Source of the DNA: CAYMLQ01 sp964390795
GTDB taxonomy: Bacteria; Verrucomicrobiota; Kiritimatiellia; RFP12; UBA1067
NCBI GenBank assembly: GCA_964390795.1
Contig: CAYMLQ010000298.1
Span: 1-7,667, forward strand
DNA: 7,667 bases
Direction: 5' to 3'
The notes beneath the pieces were generated by a model. That model searched no databases, was not told the origin of the DNA, and was given only the letters and a program-made list of their open reading frames with translations. Positions 1-6,651 of this stretch are shown in pieces (the first letter of the stretch is position 1; every line of letters starts with the position of its first letter). The position numbers and the translations under genes were made by a program.

Positions 1-2
1 TG

Positions 3-815
3 AACTGGGCCGGGCCTTCGTACAACCGGGTCGGGCTGGAGGTCGCCTCCGCGCTCTGTGCGGAAGGCTACCCGGCGGATCTCTTTCCGACGATCCTTGG
101 CACGTCAAGCGCGCTGCGGCTCGACGCCGAAGGCTACGTCTGCCTCGGCGCGCAGCGCTACCGCGCCGTCGTGCTTTACCAGCCCGAGTTCGGGAACGAG
201 ACCGAGCTGGCTTTCTTTGCGCGGGCGGCGCAGGGCAAGAGCGCGGTGTTTCAGGTCGGCGACTGGACGCGCGACGCCGAGGCGCGTCCGCTGGAGACGG
301 CCGCGCGGCTGGGTGCGGCGGTACGCCGTTGCGCGGGCGACGACCCATGCGCGAGGGCAGTGACGCGCGTTCTCGCGGAGGCGGGCGTGGCGCGCGTCTC
401 CGGCTGGGAGCGCAAGGGCGCGACGCATCCCGTGCCGCCCGCCGACGGGCACAGCGTGCTGACAGACGGCACGTACGTGCGCGTGGCGGCGGCCAAGAGC
501 CCGGCGGGCGATCCGATCAGCGAGACGTTCATGTGGCAGGGGCATTCGGTAGCCGTCGACGCGGTCGGCGTGGTGGCGATCCGGTTTTCGGCGGACGGAA
601 AGGTGGCAGCCTTCGCCGCAGGCGGTCTCAGGCGCGTGATAACGGATGGGCTTGAAATCGAATTGCCGGAGCGTACAGACCTCGCCTTCGTGCGGGAGTC
701 GGAAGGCACGTGCAAGGCTGTGCTGCAGGGCTTCGCAGGAGACGTTCCTGCCCCGCTGCTCGCCGTGACGACAGAGTGGCAGAGGCTGTCTCGTTTACGT
801 GTTGCGCCGGAATGA
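3..815 (+). CDS. C-terminal part of a large, probably glycoside-hydrolase-related protein (5' end outside window)
   Basis: The frame is open from the left edge to the TGA at 813-815, giving 270 residues with no start codon that looks natural; the GTG at 171 lies inside the fold and is not preferred. The first part (NWAGPSYNRVGLEVASALCAEG, then a buried strand 'RYRAVVLYQPEFG' near residues 50-62) resembles the glutamine-amidotransferase-like (beta-galactosidase trimerisation-like) domain found towards the C-terminus of some large bacterial glycosidases. That domain pairs a helix for choosing a catalogue of residues with a 'xYRAVVL' strand. The rest is beta-rich and ends in a short strand-rich tail (about 'GLEIELPERTDLAFV' to 'PLLAVTTEW'), as in a closing beta-sandwich. 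No catalytic residues are in the window, so the enzyme class is not established. The neighbouring polysaccharide lyases make a carbohydrate role plausible. Its 3' end overlaps the convergent small ORF by 21 bases. It is certainly coding; the family assignment is tentative. Confidence 0.75.
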   Translation, partial: NWAGPSYNRVGLEVASALCAEGYPADLFPTILGTSSALRLDAEGYVCLGAQRYRAVVLYQPEFGNETELAFFARAAQGKSAVFQVGDWTRDAEARPLETAARLGAAVRRCAGDDPCARAVTRVLAEAGVARVSGWERKGATHPVPPADGHSVLTDGTYVRVAAAKSPAGDPISETFMWQGHSVAVDAVGVVAIRFSADGKVAAFAAGGLRRVITDGLEIELPERTDLAFVRESEGTCKAVLQGFAGDVPAPLLAVTTEWQRLSRLRVAPE

Positions 816-1076
816 AAACAGGATCTGAGCTTTCACAGGTTTGCCTTCCACTTCGATAACGGGGTAGGCAAGAAAGTTGATCACCATGTCCACGCAGGCA
901 AAGTGGCGTCGGGGGCCGAGCGTGGCCAGATATTCGACGTTCGGAACAGGCGCCGCCGCCTTCTCGGCGCGGGCCCGTTTCGTGTCGCAGGCCGTCTGCA
1001 GGGTGCAGAAGACGAGTACGAACGTCAACCGCACAATGTTGCCGAGCATCGAGTGCCCGTCAGAGAATCGTTTCAT
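795..1076 (-). CDS. Small exported or lipoprotein-like hypothetical protein
   Basis: This 93-residue ORF begins with a basic residue pair and a hydrophobic run (IVRLTFVLVFCTLQTAC) followed by a charged linker, which looks like a signal peptide. The Cys could be lipidated, but the lipobox (Q-T-A-C with Leu at -4) is imperfect. The C-terminus 'EVEGKPVKAQILFSF' weakly resembles the last strands of a TonB C-terminal domain ('dGkPV..v.v.F'), but the protein is too short for a whole one, so it may be a remnant. No convincing Shine-Dalgarno is seen before ATG 1076 or the alternative ATG at 1049. The stop lies inside the 3' end of the convergent gene. The first base of the MITE-like element is only 20 bases upstream of the start codon, so its original promoter may have been displaced. 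The product is not recognised. Competing plus-strand frames over the same DNA show no domain and no signal sequence. Confidence 0.45.
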   Translation of the reverse strand: MKRFSDGHSMLGNIVRLTFVLVFCTLQTACDTKRARAEKAAAPVPNVEYLATLGPRRHFACVDMVINFLAYPVIEVEGKPVKAQILFSFRRNT

Positions 1077-1086
1077 CGTGCGCGGA

Positions 1087-1095
1087 GGGTGGCTC
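1087..1095. repeat. Left 9-bp direct repeat, putative target-site duplication
   Basis: GGGTGGCTC is repeated exactly at 1228-1236, immediately outside the two terminal inverted repeats of the 132-bp element. A 9-bp duplication is a size generated by several transposase families. Caveat: GAGCCAC, the reverse complement of seven of these bases, also occurs inside the element at 1119-1125, so the 9-mer might belong to the repeat rather than be a duplication. Confidence 0.7.
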
Positions 1096-1227
1096 CAGCA
1101 ATTCTAAATTTGACTTCTGAGCCACGGGAATGCAGGCTAAAGCCTGTACTACGAACGGTTTCTTACACGGAAAGAAGCGTTTGTAGTGCAGACTTCAGGC
1201 TGTCTCAAGCCAAATTTAGAATTGCTG
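1096..1227. mobile_element. MITE-like element, 132 bp, with 17-bp perfect terminal inverted repeats
   Basis: The ends are CAGCAATTCTAAATTTG (1096-1112) and its exact reverse complement (1211-1227). A 9-bp direct repeat abuts each end. The element encodes nothing convincing and is AT-richer than its surroundings. The interior holds a second, imperfect inverted repeat (1133-1157 against 1178-1202, 20 of 25 matching) around an apical loop near 1165-1170, so most of the element could fold into one long hairpin. Part of the interior, CAGGCTAAAGCCTG at 1133-1146, is itself a palindrome. Size, lack of coding capacity, terminal repeats and flanking duplication together match a non-autonomous miniature inverted-repeat element that would need a transposase in trans; no transposase gene is in the window. 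Each terminal repeat carries an outward-facing TAGAAT, one base from a -10 consensus, with no good -35. It separates the start of the minus-strand ORF from the promoter region it once shared with the plus-strand gene at 1301. Confidence 0.75.
1133..1202. repeat. Internal imperfect inverted repeat of the MITE-like element
   Basis: The arms 1133-1157 and 1178-1202 match at 20 of 25 positions as reverse complements, including the blocks TACTAC/GTAGTG and CTTCAGGCT/AGGCTAAAG. Flanking bases GGTTTCTT and AAAGAAG extend the stem towards a short loop. The five mismatches spread along the arms suggest an old hairpin core. Confidence 0.65.
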
Positions 1228-1236
1228 GGGTGGCTC
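1228..1236. repeat. Right 9-bp direct repeat, putative target-site duplication
   Basis: This is an exact second copy of GGGTGGCTC, directly abutting the right terminal inverted repeat. Removing the element together with one copy would restore a continuous intergenic sequence between the two divergent genes. Confidence 0.7.
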
Positions 1237-1268
1237 GGTTTCGGATGGCGCCTCAAACGATAATCAGG

Positions 1269-1274
1269 TATAAT
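1269..1274 (+). promoter_or_regulatory. Putative -10 box (TATAAT) for the DUF3795-type gene
   Basis: A perfect TATAAT stands out in otherwise GC-rich DNA, 32 bases before the preferred start codon at 1301. It predicts transcription starting near 1280-1283. No convincing -35 is seen at the usual spacing; the best placed hexamer, around 1246-1251, is TGGCGC. The predicted start point argues against using the ATG at 1283 unless the message is leaderless. Confidence 0.45.
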
Positions 1275-1290
1275 ACTAGACAATGAGAGC

Positions 1291-1294
1291 GAGG
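1291..1294 (+). promoter_or_regulatory. Ribosome binding site deciding the start at 1301
   Basis: GAGG lies six bases before ATG 1301, three bases before ATG 1298 and downstream of ATG 1283. The spacing therefore favours 1301. The -10 box upstream would give a leader of about 20 bases containing this site. Confidence 0.45.
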
Positions 1295-1300
1295 TGTATG

Positions 1301-1855
1301 ATGCAACAGGCAGGTGTGGCGAGAAGGACGTTTCTGGGCGCGGCGGGCATCGCGGCATGCGGTTGCCTATGCGGGGATGTGTGCGCGGCGCCGGGAGAAG
1401 ACGCGTGCGTGGATGCGATCTGCGGCATCTACTGCGGCGCGTGTCCCGCGCTGATGGCGAGCAAAGAGGCCAAGACGTCAGCCGACGTCAAGTGCCTCGG
1501 CTGCCGCAGCACCAAGAAGACTCCCGGCTACGCGCCCAAGTGCGAGGTGCGCAAGTGCGCCAAAGCCAAGCTGCTCCAGTCGTGCGGGCTCTGCAAGACG
1601 TATCCCTGCGATAAGATCACGGCCATGTTCAATGAGACGCCCAAGTACGGGCTGCGCGAGAAGTACCTCAACACGGTGCGCGATGAGGGCCTGACCGCGT
1701 GGCTGGCGGAAATGAAGACGCGCTGGGCCTGCAAGAAGTGTCAGACGCCTTTCGGCTATGGCATGACAGCCTGCAAGAAGTGCGGCGAGAAGATCTGGTC
1801 CGATGCTGAAGAGTTCTCCGAATTTAAGAAGGCGAAGTCGGCGAAAACGATTTAG
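1301..1855 (+). CDS. Tat-exported Cys-rich DUF3795-type protein with a C-terminal zinc ribbon
   Basis: The 184-residue product starts with a twin-arginine signal (ARRTFLGAAGIAAC, residues 7-20), indicating folded export. 'IAAC' at residues 17-20 also fits a lipobox, so a Tat-exported lipoprotein is possible; alternatively cleavage follows 'VCAA' near residue 30. The mature part has the layout of the uncharacterised DUF3795 family: CVDAICGIYCGAC (36-48), CLGC (65-68), C81 and C86, and CGLCKTYPC (95-103). A C-terminal 'CKKC...CKKC' pair (144-161) looks like a zinc ribbon. That gives 15 Cys downstream of the signal region, which suggests bound metal or an iron-sulfur cluster, an inference. ATG 1283 and ATG 1298 are alternative starts that add six or one residues. 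It reads towards the lyase gene 93 bases downstream, so they may share a transcript. The biochemical role of the family is not known to me. Confidence 0.85.
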   Translation: MQQAGVARRTFLGAAGIAACGCLCGDVCAAPGEDACVDAICGIYCGACPALMASKEAKTSADVKCLGCRSTKKTPGYAPKCEVRKCAKAKLLQSCGLCKTYPCDKITAMFNETPKYGLREKYLNTVRDEGLTAWLAEMKTRWACKKCQTPFGYGMTACKKCGEKIWSDAEEFSEFKKAKSAKTI

Positions 1856-1890
1856 CCGGCTGTTAGGCAAATGGCACATGTTTTCCGTAG

Positions 1891-1933
1891 CACGGGCGTC
1901 TCGCCCGTGATGATCATGGGCGGGACGCCCATG
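1891..1933. repeat. REP-like double hairpin before the heparinase-type gene
   Basis: Two perfect 8-bp stems with 3-base loops stand in tandem: CACGGGCG-TCT-CGCCCGTG (1891-1909) and CATGGGCG-GGA-CGCCCATG (1915-1933). The five-base spacer is ATGAT. Neither stem is followed by a T run, so this is not a standard intrinsic terminator. Read in the frame of the downstream gene it gives 'STGVSPVMIMGGTPMPQ', and on the other strand 'HGRDARAT', both of which I recognise as translations of a repeat family scattered through PVC-group genomes. It may affect mRNA stability or folding between the two genes. Confidence 0.7.
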
Positions 1934-1948
1934 CCACAGAAAAGACAT

Positions 1949-4900
1949 ATGAAAACGGGTTGTTCAATAACGCGGGAGGTGTGTCTCGCTCTGATCCTTG
2001 CTGCCGGCCTCGCGCGGGCAGCGACGGGCCCGCTGCTTTCGGACACCAATCTGCTTGCGGCGCTGAACCTGGACTACCCGGGTTTGGAGCAGGTCAAGGC
2101 CCACGCCGCACAAAGCAACTACCCCGCAGCACTCGTCAGTCTTGCCGAGTATTTGCGCGGCCGCACGAACGTGACGTGGTTCTTCAATCCGCACGCGGTC
2201 ACCAATGCCGTCTCGTACAACAAGTCGCAGGCGGACGCGGCCGCGACCGGCACCGTGACGGCGGTCAGCATCCCGTACACCTTCCCCGGCGGAAACATCG
2301 ACTGGTTCTTTAACGTCACCACCAACCCCGCCAACGGCTATGCGCCTAACAACGAGTGGCAGTGGCAGCTCAATCGGATGATGTGGTGGCCGAACCTCGG
2401 GCAGACCTATTGGGGCCGCTCGCGCGATGAGTACTATGCGCAGGCCTGGGTCAGCGAACTGCGCGACTGGATCGCGGACTGTCCGGCGCAGATCTCGCGA
2501 GTGAACGTGGCGGGCGCGACGTGGCGCACGATCGAGACCGGGCTGCGCATGTCCACCTATTGGCCCGAAGCGTACCATCGCTTTCTCGAGTCGCCGTCAT
2601 TTACGGACGCGGACGTGACGCTCTACCTGAAATCCTGCATCGAACAGGCGCGCTACCTGAACACGTTCTACACGCAGGCGAACTTTCTGACCATGGAGAT
2701 GTCGGGGCTCTACACCGTCGGCGCGCTCTATCCCGAACTCAGCGAGGCGGCGGGCTGGCGCACGCTCGCCGCGCAGAAGCTCTACGGGGAGCAGAACGTG
2801 CAGTTCCTGCCCGACGGCTGGCACTACGAACTGGCGCCGGGTTATCACGTCGTGTCCATCGACAACACCCTGCAGATTTATCAACTGGCCGCCCTCGAAG
2901 GCCGCGCAGGCGAACTGCCCGCAGGATATCTCACGGGGCTTGAGAAAGCCTATGAGGCGCTGCTGTATATGGCTCTTCCGAATCGCGTCACGCCGCCGGT
3001 GAACGATTCGGGGCGCAGCGATGTGAAGGCCCGCCTGCTGGAGGGCCACTCGTATTTCACCAACCGCCTCGATTTCCTCTGGCTCGCCACGGGCGGCGCG
3101 CAGGGCGTGCGTCCCGCGCAGACGTCCGTCAGCTTCCCTTACGGCGGCTTCAACCTGCTGCGCTCCGGCTGGGAGACCAACGCGAACTGCGCGGTCTTCG
3201 ACGCGGGCGCGCTGGGACAGAGCGGGCACCGACACGAGGACAAGCTGGCGCTGCAGCTCTGGTGTTACGGCCGGGAGCTGCTCTTCGATCACGGCGCGGG
3301 CAACTACGAGACCAGCATCTGGCGCACCTATTCGATCTCAAGCTATGGGCACAACACGGTGGTCGTGGACGGGCTCGCGCAGAAGGGCGGCGACGGCAAC
3401 TCGACCCTGCCCGACGCGGACTATGTGCCAACGAACGCGATCCCGATGCGCTGGGAATCGGATGTCGCGCACGATTTCGCGGCCGGCACGTATAACCGGG
3501 GCTATTCGAATTACACGTTCCGTCCGGCCGCCCACACGCGGCGTGTGCTGTTCGTGAAGCCGGACCTCTATCTCGTCGCCGACACGCTCGCACCCTCGGC
3601 GGCGGGCGTGAGCCACACCTACGAGGCGCGCTGGAATCTCTTGCCGACCAACACGGTCGTTGATGCAATGACCCAAGTGGTGACCACCACTGACGCGAAG
3701 GCGGCCAACCTCGCGATCGTGCCCTGTCTCGGTGCAGGTCTCGCGGTCTCGAACACCGTTGCAGGGGAGTCCTCCTCCGTCTCGCAGGTGCTCGGCTGGA
3801 AGGTGCAGAGCGGCATCACCACGCATGTGCCCTGCACCACCGTGACGCACACGCGTAGCGGCGCAGGCACCAACCAGTTTCTCACCTTGCTCCTGCCGCT
3901 GGCGGCGGGCGCGACCAATCCCGTGGCGCAGATCACCGCAACCGGGCCGACTTCGGCTGACGTGCTGCTGCGAGACGGCCGCACGTTGAAGGTCTTCGCC
4001 GACCCCGATCCGGCACGCGGCCTGCGGCTGGTCGATCTCTCGGCGGGCGGAGCCACGAACCGAGCGGTGGGCGCGGGCTTCGTGCCGCCGACGCTCAGCG
4101 CCGTGCCGGATGTGGTGATGAGCCCCAACCGGAGCGCGAGCGCACAGGTGACGGTCGGCGACGCGGATTCGGCAACGGGCAGCCTTACGCTCAGCGGGAC
4201 GGCGCTTGACGCGACGTTGCTGCCGGCCTCGGCCATCGTCGCCAGCGGCGTCGGCGCGACGCGGACCGTCACGCTCACGCCTGCCGCTGGCCGGAGCGGC
4301 AGAACCACCGTGATCCTCACCGTGACCGACCCCGACGGCTCGACCACCTCTGTTACCTTCACGCTCACCGTCGACGCGCCGCCGGTCGCGCTCGACACCC
4401 CCGCCGGGAAAACGCTCGAAGAAACGGATCTCAGCATCGACCTGCGCACGCGGGTGACGGACGATCTGACGCCGGTCTCGAACCTGCTTTTTGCAGTGAC
4501 CGGCGCCGTGGGCGGCACTGCGGTGCTGCAGGCGGACGGGTACACGGTGCGCTTCACGCCGGCGAGCAATTTCGTTGGGGCTGCCTCCATTCAGTACACG
4601 GCGAGAGATACGTCTGCCGATCCCCGGCTGTTTCTGCACTACGACTTCGAGCAGCCCTCCCTGGCGACCAACCAACTCGTTGCGGACCGGTCCGGTCACG
4701 GGCGAGACGGAACGTTCGAAACATACGGCAAGGGCTTTGGCCTGCTGACCAACGCCACGCCCGCCGCGCTGGCGCGCGTCACGCGACAGGCCTTTTTGCT
4801 GCGCGAGGGCGGCGACCCCAACGGCGCGCGCCTCCGCCGCAGCGTCAGCACGAACGAGTTCAGCTTCAGCGACCGCTCGTGGAGCTTCAGCGGCTGGGTC

Positions 4901-6640
4901 AACCGCGCGGCGCAGACCAACGAGGACTTTTTCTTCTACATCGGCCGCGGCGACGGGTTCGGCGCGAACGAAGAACTACAGCTTTACGGGTATCCGAACG
5001 CGGCCACGCTGGGGCTGCGTCACTACATCGGCGAGAACACGACCGACGTGGACTTAAGCGCGACGGGCGTCTCGGTCGGCACGTGGCACCATGTGGCGGT
5101 GACGTTCCTGCGGACTGCTGCGCGGACCGGCGTGCTGTCGCTCTATCTCGACGGCCAGCTCAAAGGAAGCGACAGCGCGCTGACGCTCAATCTGGATCAG
5201 ACGGTTCCGGTCACGTTCGGGGGCCACCACTCGCCGACCTTTGCGGTGACGCGCTGGTGCAACGGACTGCTGGACGACCTGGCCGTGTTCGACGCAGCGC
5301 TGAGCGCGGCGGAAGTGGCGTCGCTCGCCGCGCAGAGCGTGGGTCACTTCGGCGGGCAGAGCGCGACGCTTGAGGCGGCGGTCGAGATCGCGGACGTCAA
5401 CGATCCCCCGCTTGCGACGGCAGGCCGGTCTTACACGCTGAAAGGAATGCCGGTCGAGGTCGACCTGTGGACGCTGGTGACGGATCTCGAAACGCCGCCT
5501 TCCGGCTGGCTCTTCACTGTGGGCGGCGCGAGCAGCGGCACGGTGTCGCTGCTCGCCGACGGCCATACGGCCCGCTTTACGCCTTCTGCAACCTTTGTCG
5601 GCAGCGCCTCCTTCGCCTTCTCTGTGACCGATACCGCCAGCACTGCGGATACGCTGCTGCACTACAGCTTCGAACCGCCAGACATGTCAGGCGACGCGCT
5701 GGCGACTGACGTCTCCGGCAAAGGCCGCCACGGCTCGCTCGCCGTATTTGGCGCGGGCGCGTTCGACTATGCGGCGGGCGCGCCTGGCCCCCTGTTCAAC
5801 GCGGCCGCGCTGTCGCTCACTCAGACAGGCACGGCAGGCTCGGCGCGGCTGACGCGCACGCTCGGCACCGGCGAGTACGACCTGAGCGATGCTGACTGGA
5901 GCTTCGCTGGCTGGTTCAGGCGAGCCACCCGCACTGACGACGATTTCATCTTCTACCTTGGCACCGACAACGGGTTCAGCGGCGGCGGCGACGAGCTGCA
6001 GCTTTATTGCGCAAGCGGAGCCGACACCGTGCGGCTGCACCACTACAGCACGGCGGACGCGCAGGATCTGAGCGTGGTCTCGGGGGCAACTGCGCTGACC
6101 GGCGTGTGGCACCACGCGGCGGTGACATTCACGCGGACGAATGCGAACGCCGGCGTGGTGCGCGCCTATCTCAACGGCTCACCCTTCGGCAGCGCGGCGG
6201 GTGTCGCGTGGGCGTTGCGGCAGGATAAGCCGGTTGTCTTTGGGGGGCATGCGAGCAACGCCACGTTCGAGCGCATGTTCAATGGCAGGCTCGACGATCT
6301 GGCGCTCTTCAGCCGTGCGCTGAGTGCGAGTGATGTGGCCGCGCTCGCTGTGCGCACGGTCGGCCATTTCGGCGGACTGGGAGCCAGTAACGGCGTGACT
6401 GTCAGCGTGATCGCGTCCGAGTCGGCGCCGCTGCTGAGCGGCGCGGCCATTGAAAGCGGCGGCTGGAGCATGGCGGTGAGCGGGCCATCCGGAGCGGCGT
6501 ACACGATCCTCGCATCCACGAATCTGACCGAGTGGACGCCGCTGGCAACGGTCACCTCGCCGCCGCTTCCGTTTATGTGGCGCGATCCCGAGGCGGGCGC
6601 GTATCCGCGACGCTTCTACCGCGTGCGACTGGGGCCGTGA
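1949..6640 (+). CDS. Secreted heparinase II/III-family polysaccharide lyase with duplicated Ig-like/LamG modules
   Basis: The 1563-residue protein is expected to cleave uronic-acid polysaccharides by beta-elimination outside the cytoplasm. ATG 1949 is chosen because the signal peptide (VCLALILAAGLARA, cleavage near residue 24) starts there; ATG 1871 adds 26 residues encoded by the hairpin repeat. Order: alpha-toroid heparinase domain about 30-370, with N245 in 'QANFLTMEMSGLY' and the likely catalytic Tyr299 in 'DGWHYELAPGYH'; beta-sandwich heparinase domain about 380-700, with 'GHRHEDKL' (H427, H429), 'LLFDHGAGNYE' and 'YGHNTVVVDG' (H468); an Ig-like domain 713-808; two modules, 813-1154 and 1155-1494, each an Ig-like domain carrying a LamG domain (894-1131 and 1236-1471); and a C-terminal region (1494-1563) with 'YTILASTNLTEWTPLATV' and 'RRFYRVRLGP'. 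The extra domains probably bind polysaccharide or the cell surface. The next lyase gene starts 11 bases after the stop. The family is clear; the substrate is not. Confidence 0.92.
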   Translation: MKTGCSITREVCLALILAAGLARAATGPLLSDTNLLAALNLDYPGLEQVKAHAAQSNYPAALVSLAEYLRGRTNVTWFFNPHAVTNAVSYNKSQADAAATGTVTAVSIPYTFPGGNIDWFFNVTTNPANGYAPNNEWQWQLNRMMWWPNLGQTYWGRSRDEYYAQAWVSELRDWIADCPAQISRVNVAGATWRTIETGLRMSTYWPEAYHRFLESPSFTDADVTLYLKSCIEQARYLNTFYTQANFLTMEMSGLYTVGALYPELSEAAGWRTLAAQKLYGEQNVQFLPDGWHYELAPGYHVVSIDNTLQIYQLAALEGRAGELPAGYLTGLEKAYEALLYMALPNRVTPPVNDSGRSDVKARLLEGHSYFTNRLDFLWLATGGAQGVRPAQTSVSFPYGGFNLLRSGWETNANCAVFDAGALGQSGHRHEDKLALQLWCYGRELLFDHGAGNYETSIWRTYSISSYGHNTVVVDGLAQKGGDGNSTLPDADYVPTNAIPMRWESDVAHDFAAGTYNRGYSNYTFRPAAHTRRVLFVKPDLYLVADTLAPSAAGVSHTYEARWNLLPTNTVVDAMTQVVTTTDAKAANLAIVPCLGAGLAVSNTVAGESSSVSQVLGWKVQSGITTHVPCTTVTHTRSGAGTNQFLTLLLPLAAGATNPVAQITATGPTSADVLLRDGRTLKVFADPDPARGLRLVDLSAGGATNRAVGAGFVPPTLSAVPDVVMSPNRSASAQVTVGDADSATGSLTLSGTALDATLLPASAIVASGVGATRTVTLTPAAGRSGRTTVILTVTDPDGSTTSVTFTLTVDAPPVALDTPAGKTLEETDLSIDLRTRVTDDLTPVSNLLFAVTGAVGGTAVLQADGYTVRFTPASNFVGAASIQYTARDTSADPRLFLHYDFEQPSLATNQLVADRSGHGRDGTFETYGKGFGLLTNATPAALARVTRQAFLLREGGDPNGARLRRSVSTNEFSFSDRSWSFSGWVNRAAQTNEDFFFYIGRGDGFGANEELQLYGYPNAATLGLRHYIGENTTDVDLSATGVSVGTWHHVAVTFLRTAARTGVLSLYLDGQLKGSDSALTLNLDQTVPVTFGGHHSPTFAVTRWCNGLLDDLAVFDAALSAAEVASLAAQSVGHFGGQSATLEAAVEIADVNDPPLATAGRSYTLKGMPVEVDLWTLVTDLETPPSGWLFTVGGASSGTVSLLADGHTARFTPSATFVGSASFAFSVTDTASTADTLLHYSFEPPDMSGDALATDVSGKGRHGSLAVFGAGAFDYAAGAPGPLFNAAALSLTQTGTAGSARLTRTLGTGEYDLSDADWSFAGWFRRATRTDDDFIFYLGTDNGFSGGGDELQLYCASGADTVRLHHYSTADAQDLSVVSGATALTGVWHHAAVTFTRTNANAGVVRAYLNGSPFGSAAGVAWALRQDKPVVFGGHASNATFERMFNGRLDDLALFSRALSASDVAALAVRTVGHFGGLGASNGVTVSVIASESAPLLSGAAIESGGWSMAVSGPSGAAYTILASTNLTEWTPLATVTSPPLPFMWRDPEAGAYPRRFYRVRLGP
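4385..5410 (+). repeat. First copy of the duplicated Ig-like/LamG protein module
   Basis: Residues 813-1154 of the heparinase-type protein. It opens as a bacterial Ig-like or cadherin-like domain (SIDLRTRVTDD...VRFTPASNFVGAASIQYTARD), passes straight into a LamG domain (LFLHYDFEQ... WHHVAVTF... LDDLAVFDAALSAAEVASL), then returns to what looks like the last Ig-like strand (ATLEAAVEIADVNDPP). The LamG domain therefore appears inserted in the Ig-like fold. Confidence 0.65.
5411..6430 (+). repeat. Second copy of the duplicated Ig-like/LamG protein module
   Basis: Residues 1155-1494 repeat the same plan: VEVDLWTLVTDLE...ARFTPSATFVGSASFAFSVTD, then LamG (TLLHYSFEPPD... WHHAAVTF... LDDLALFSRALSASDVAAL), then a closing strand (NGVTVSVIASESAPL). 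Shared landmarks with copy one include 'HYDFE/HYSFE', 'SGHGRDG/SGKGRHG', 'ELQLY', 'FGGH' and 'VGHFGG'. The two copies differ widely, so the duplication is old. Confidence 0.65.
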
Positions 6641-6643
6641 GGA
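6638..6643 (+). promoter_or_regulatory. Ribosome binding site overlapping the lyase stop codon
   Basis: TGAGGA begins with the TGA stop of the heparinase-type gene and lies eight bases before ATG 6652. This spacing is good and supports 6652 as a real start and translational coupling of the two lyases. If 6652 is used, the palindromic repeats at 6703-6815 are translated. Confidence 0.55.
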
Positions 6644-6651
6644 TGTAAATG

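Noticed and set aside
105..545. Minus-strand ORF of 146 codons opposite the first gene
   Set aside because: The plus-strand frame is open to the left edge and has normal protein composition, while this one is Arg/Ala-rich without any feature.
877..1286. Two plus-strand ORFs crossing the small minus-strand gene and the MITE-like element
   Set aside because: Neither has a ribosome site, signal or domain, and one owes its C-terminal part to the inserted repeat.
1871..1948. Upstream ATG extending the heparinase-type protein by 26 residues
   Set aside because: The added residues are the translation of the hairpin repeat and would bury the signal peptide; no strong ribosome site precedes it. It is kept as a noted alternative because the PL8 gene shows the same arrangement.
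3338..4699. Long minus-strand ORF (453 codons) opposite the heparinase-type gene
   Set aside because: Arg/His-rich, low-complexity translation with no domain; it is the usual antisense shadow of a high-GC gene, and the plus strand carries recognisable domains throughout.
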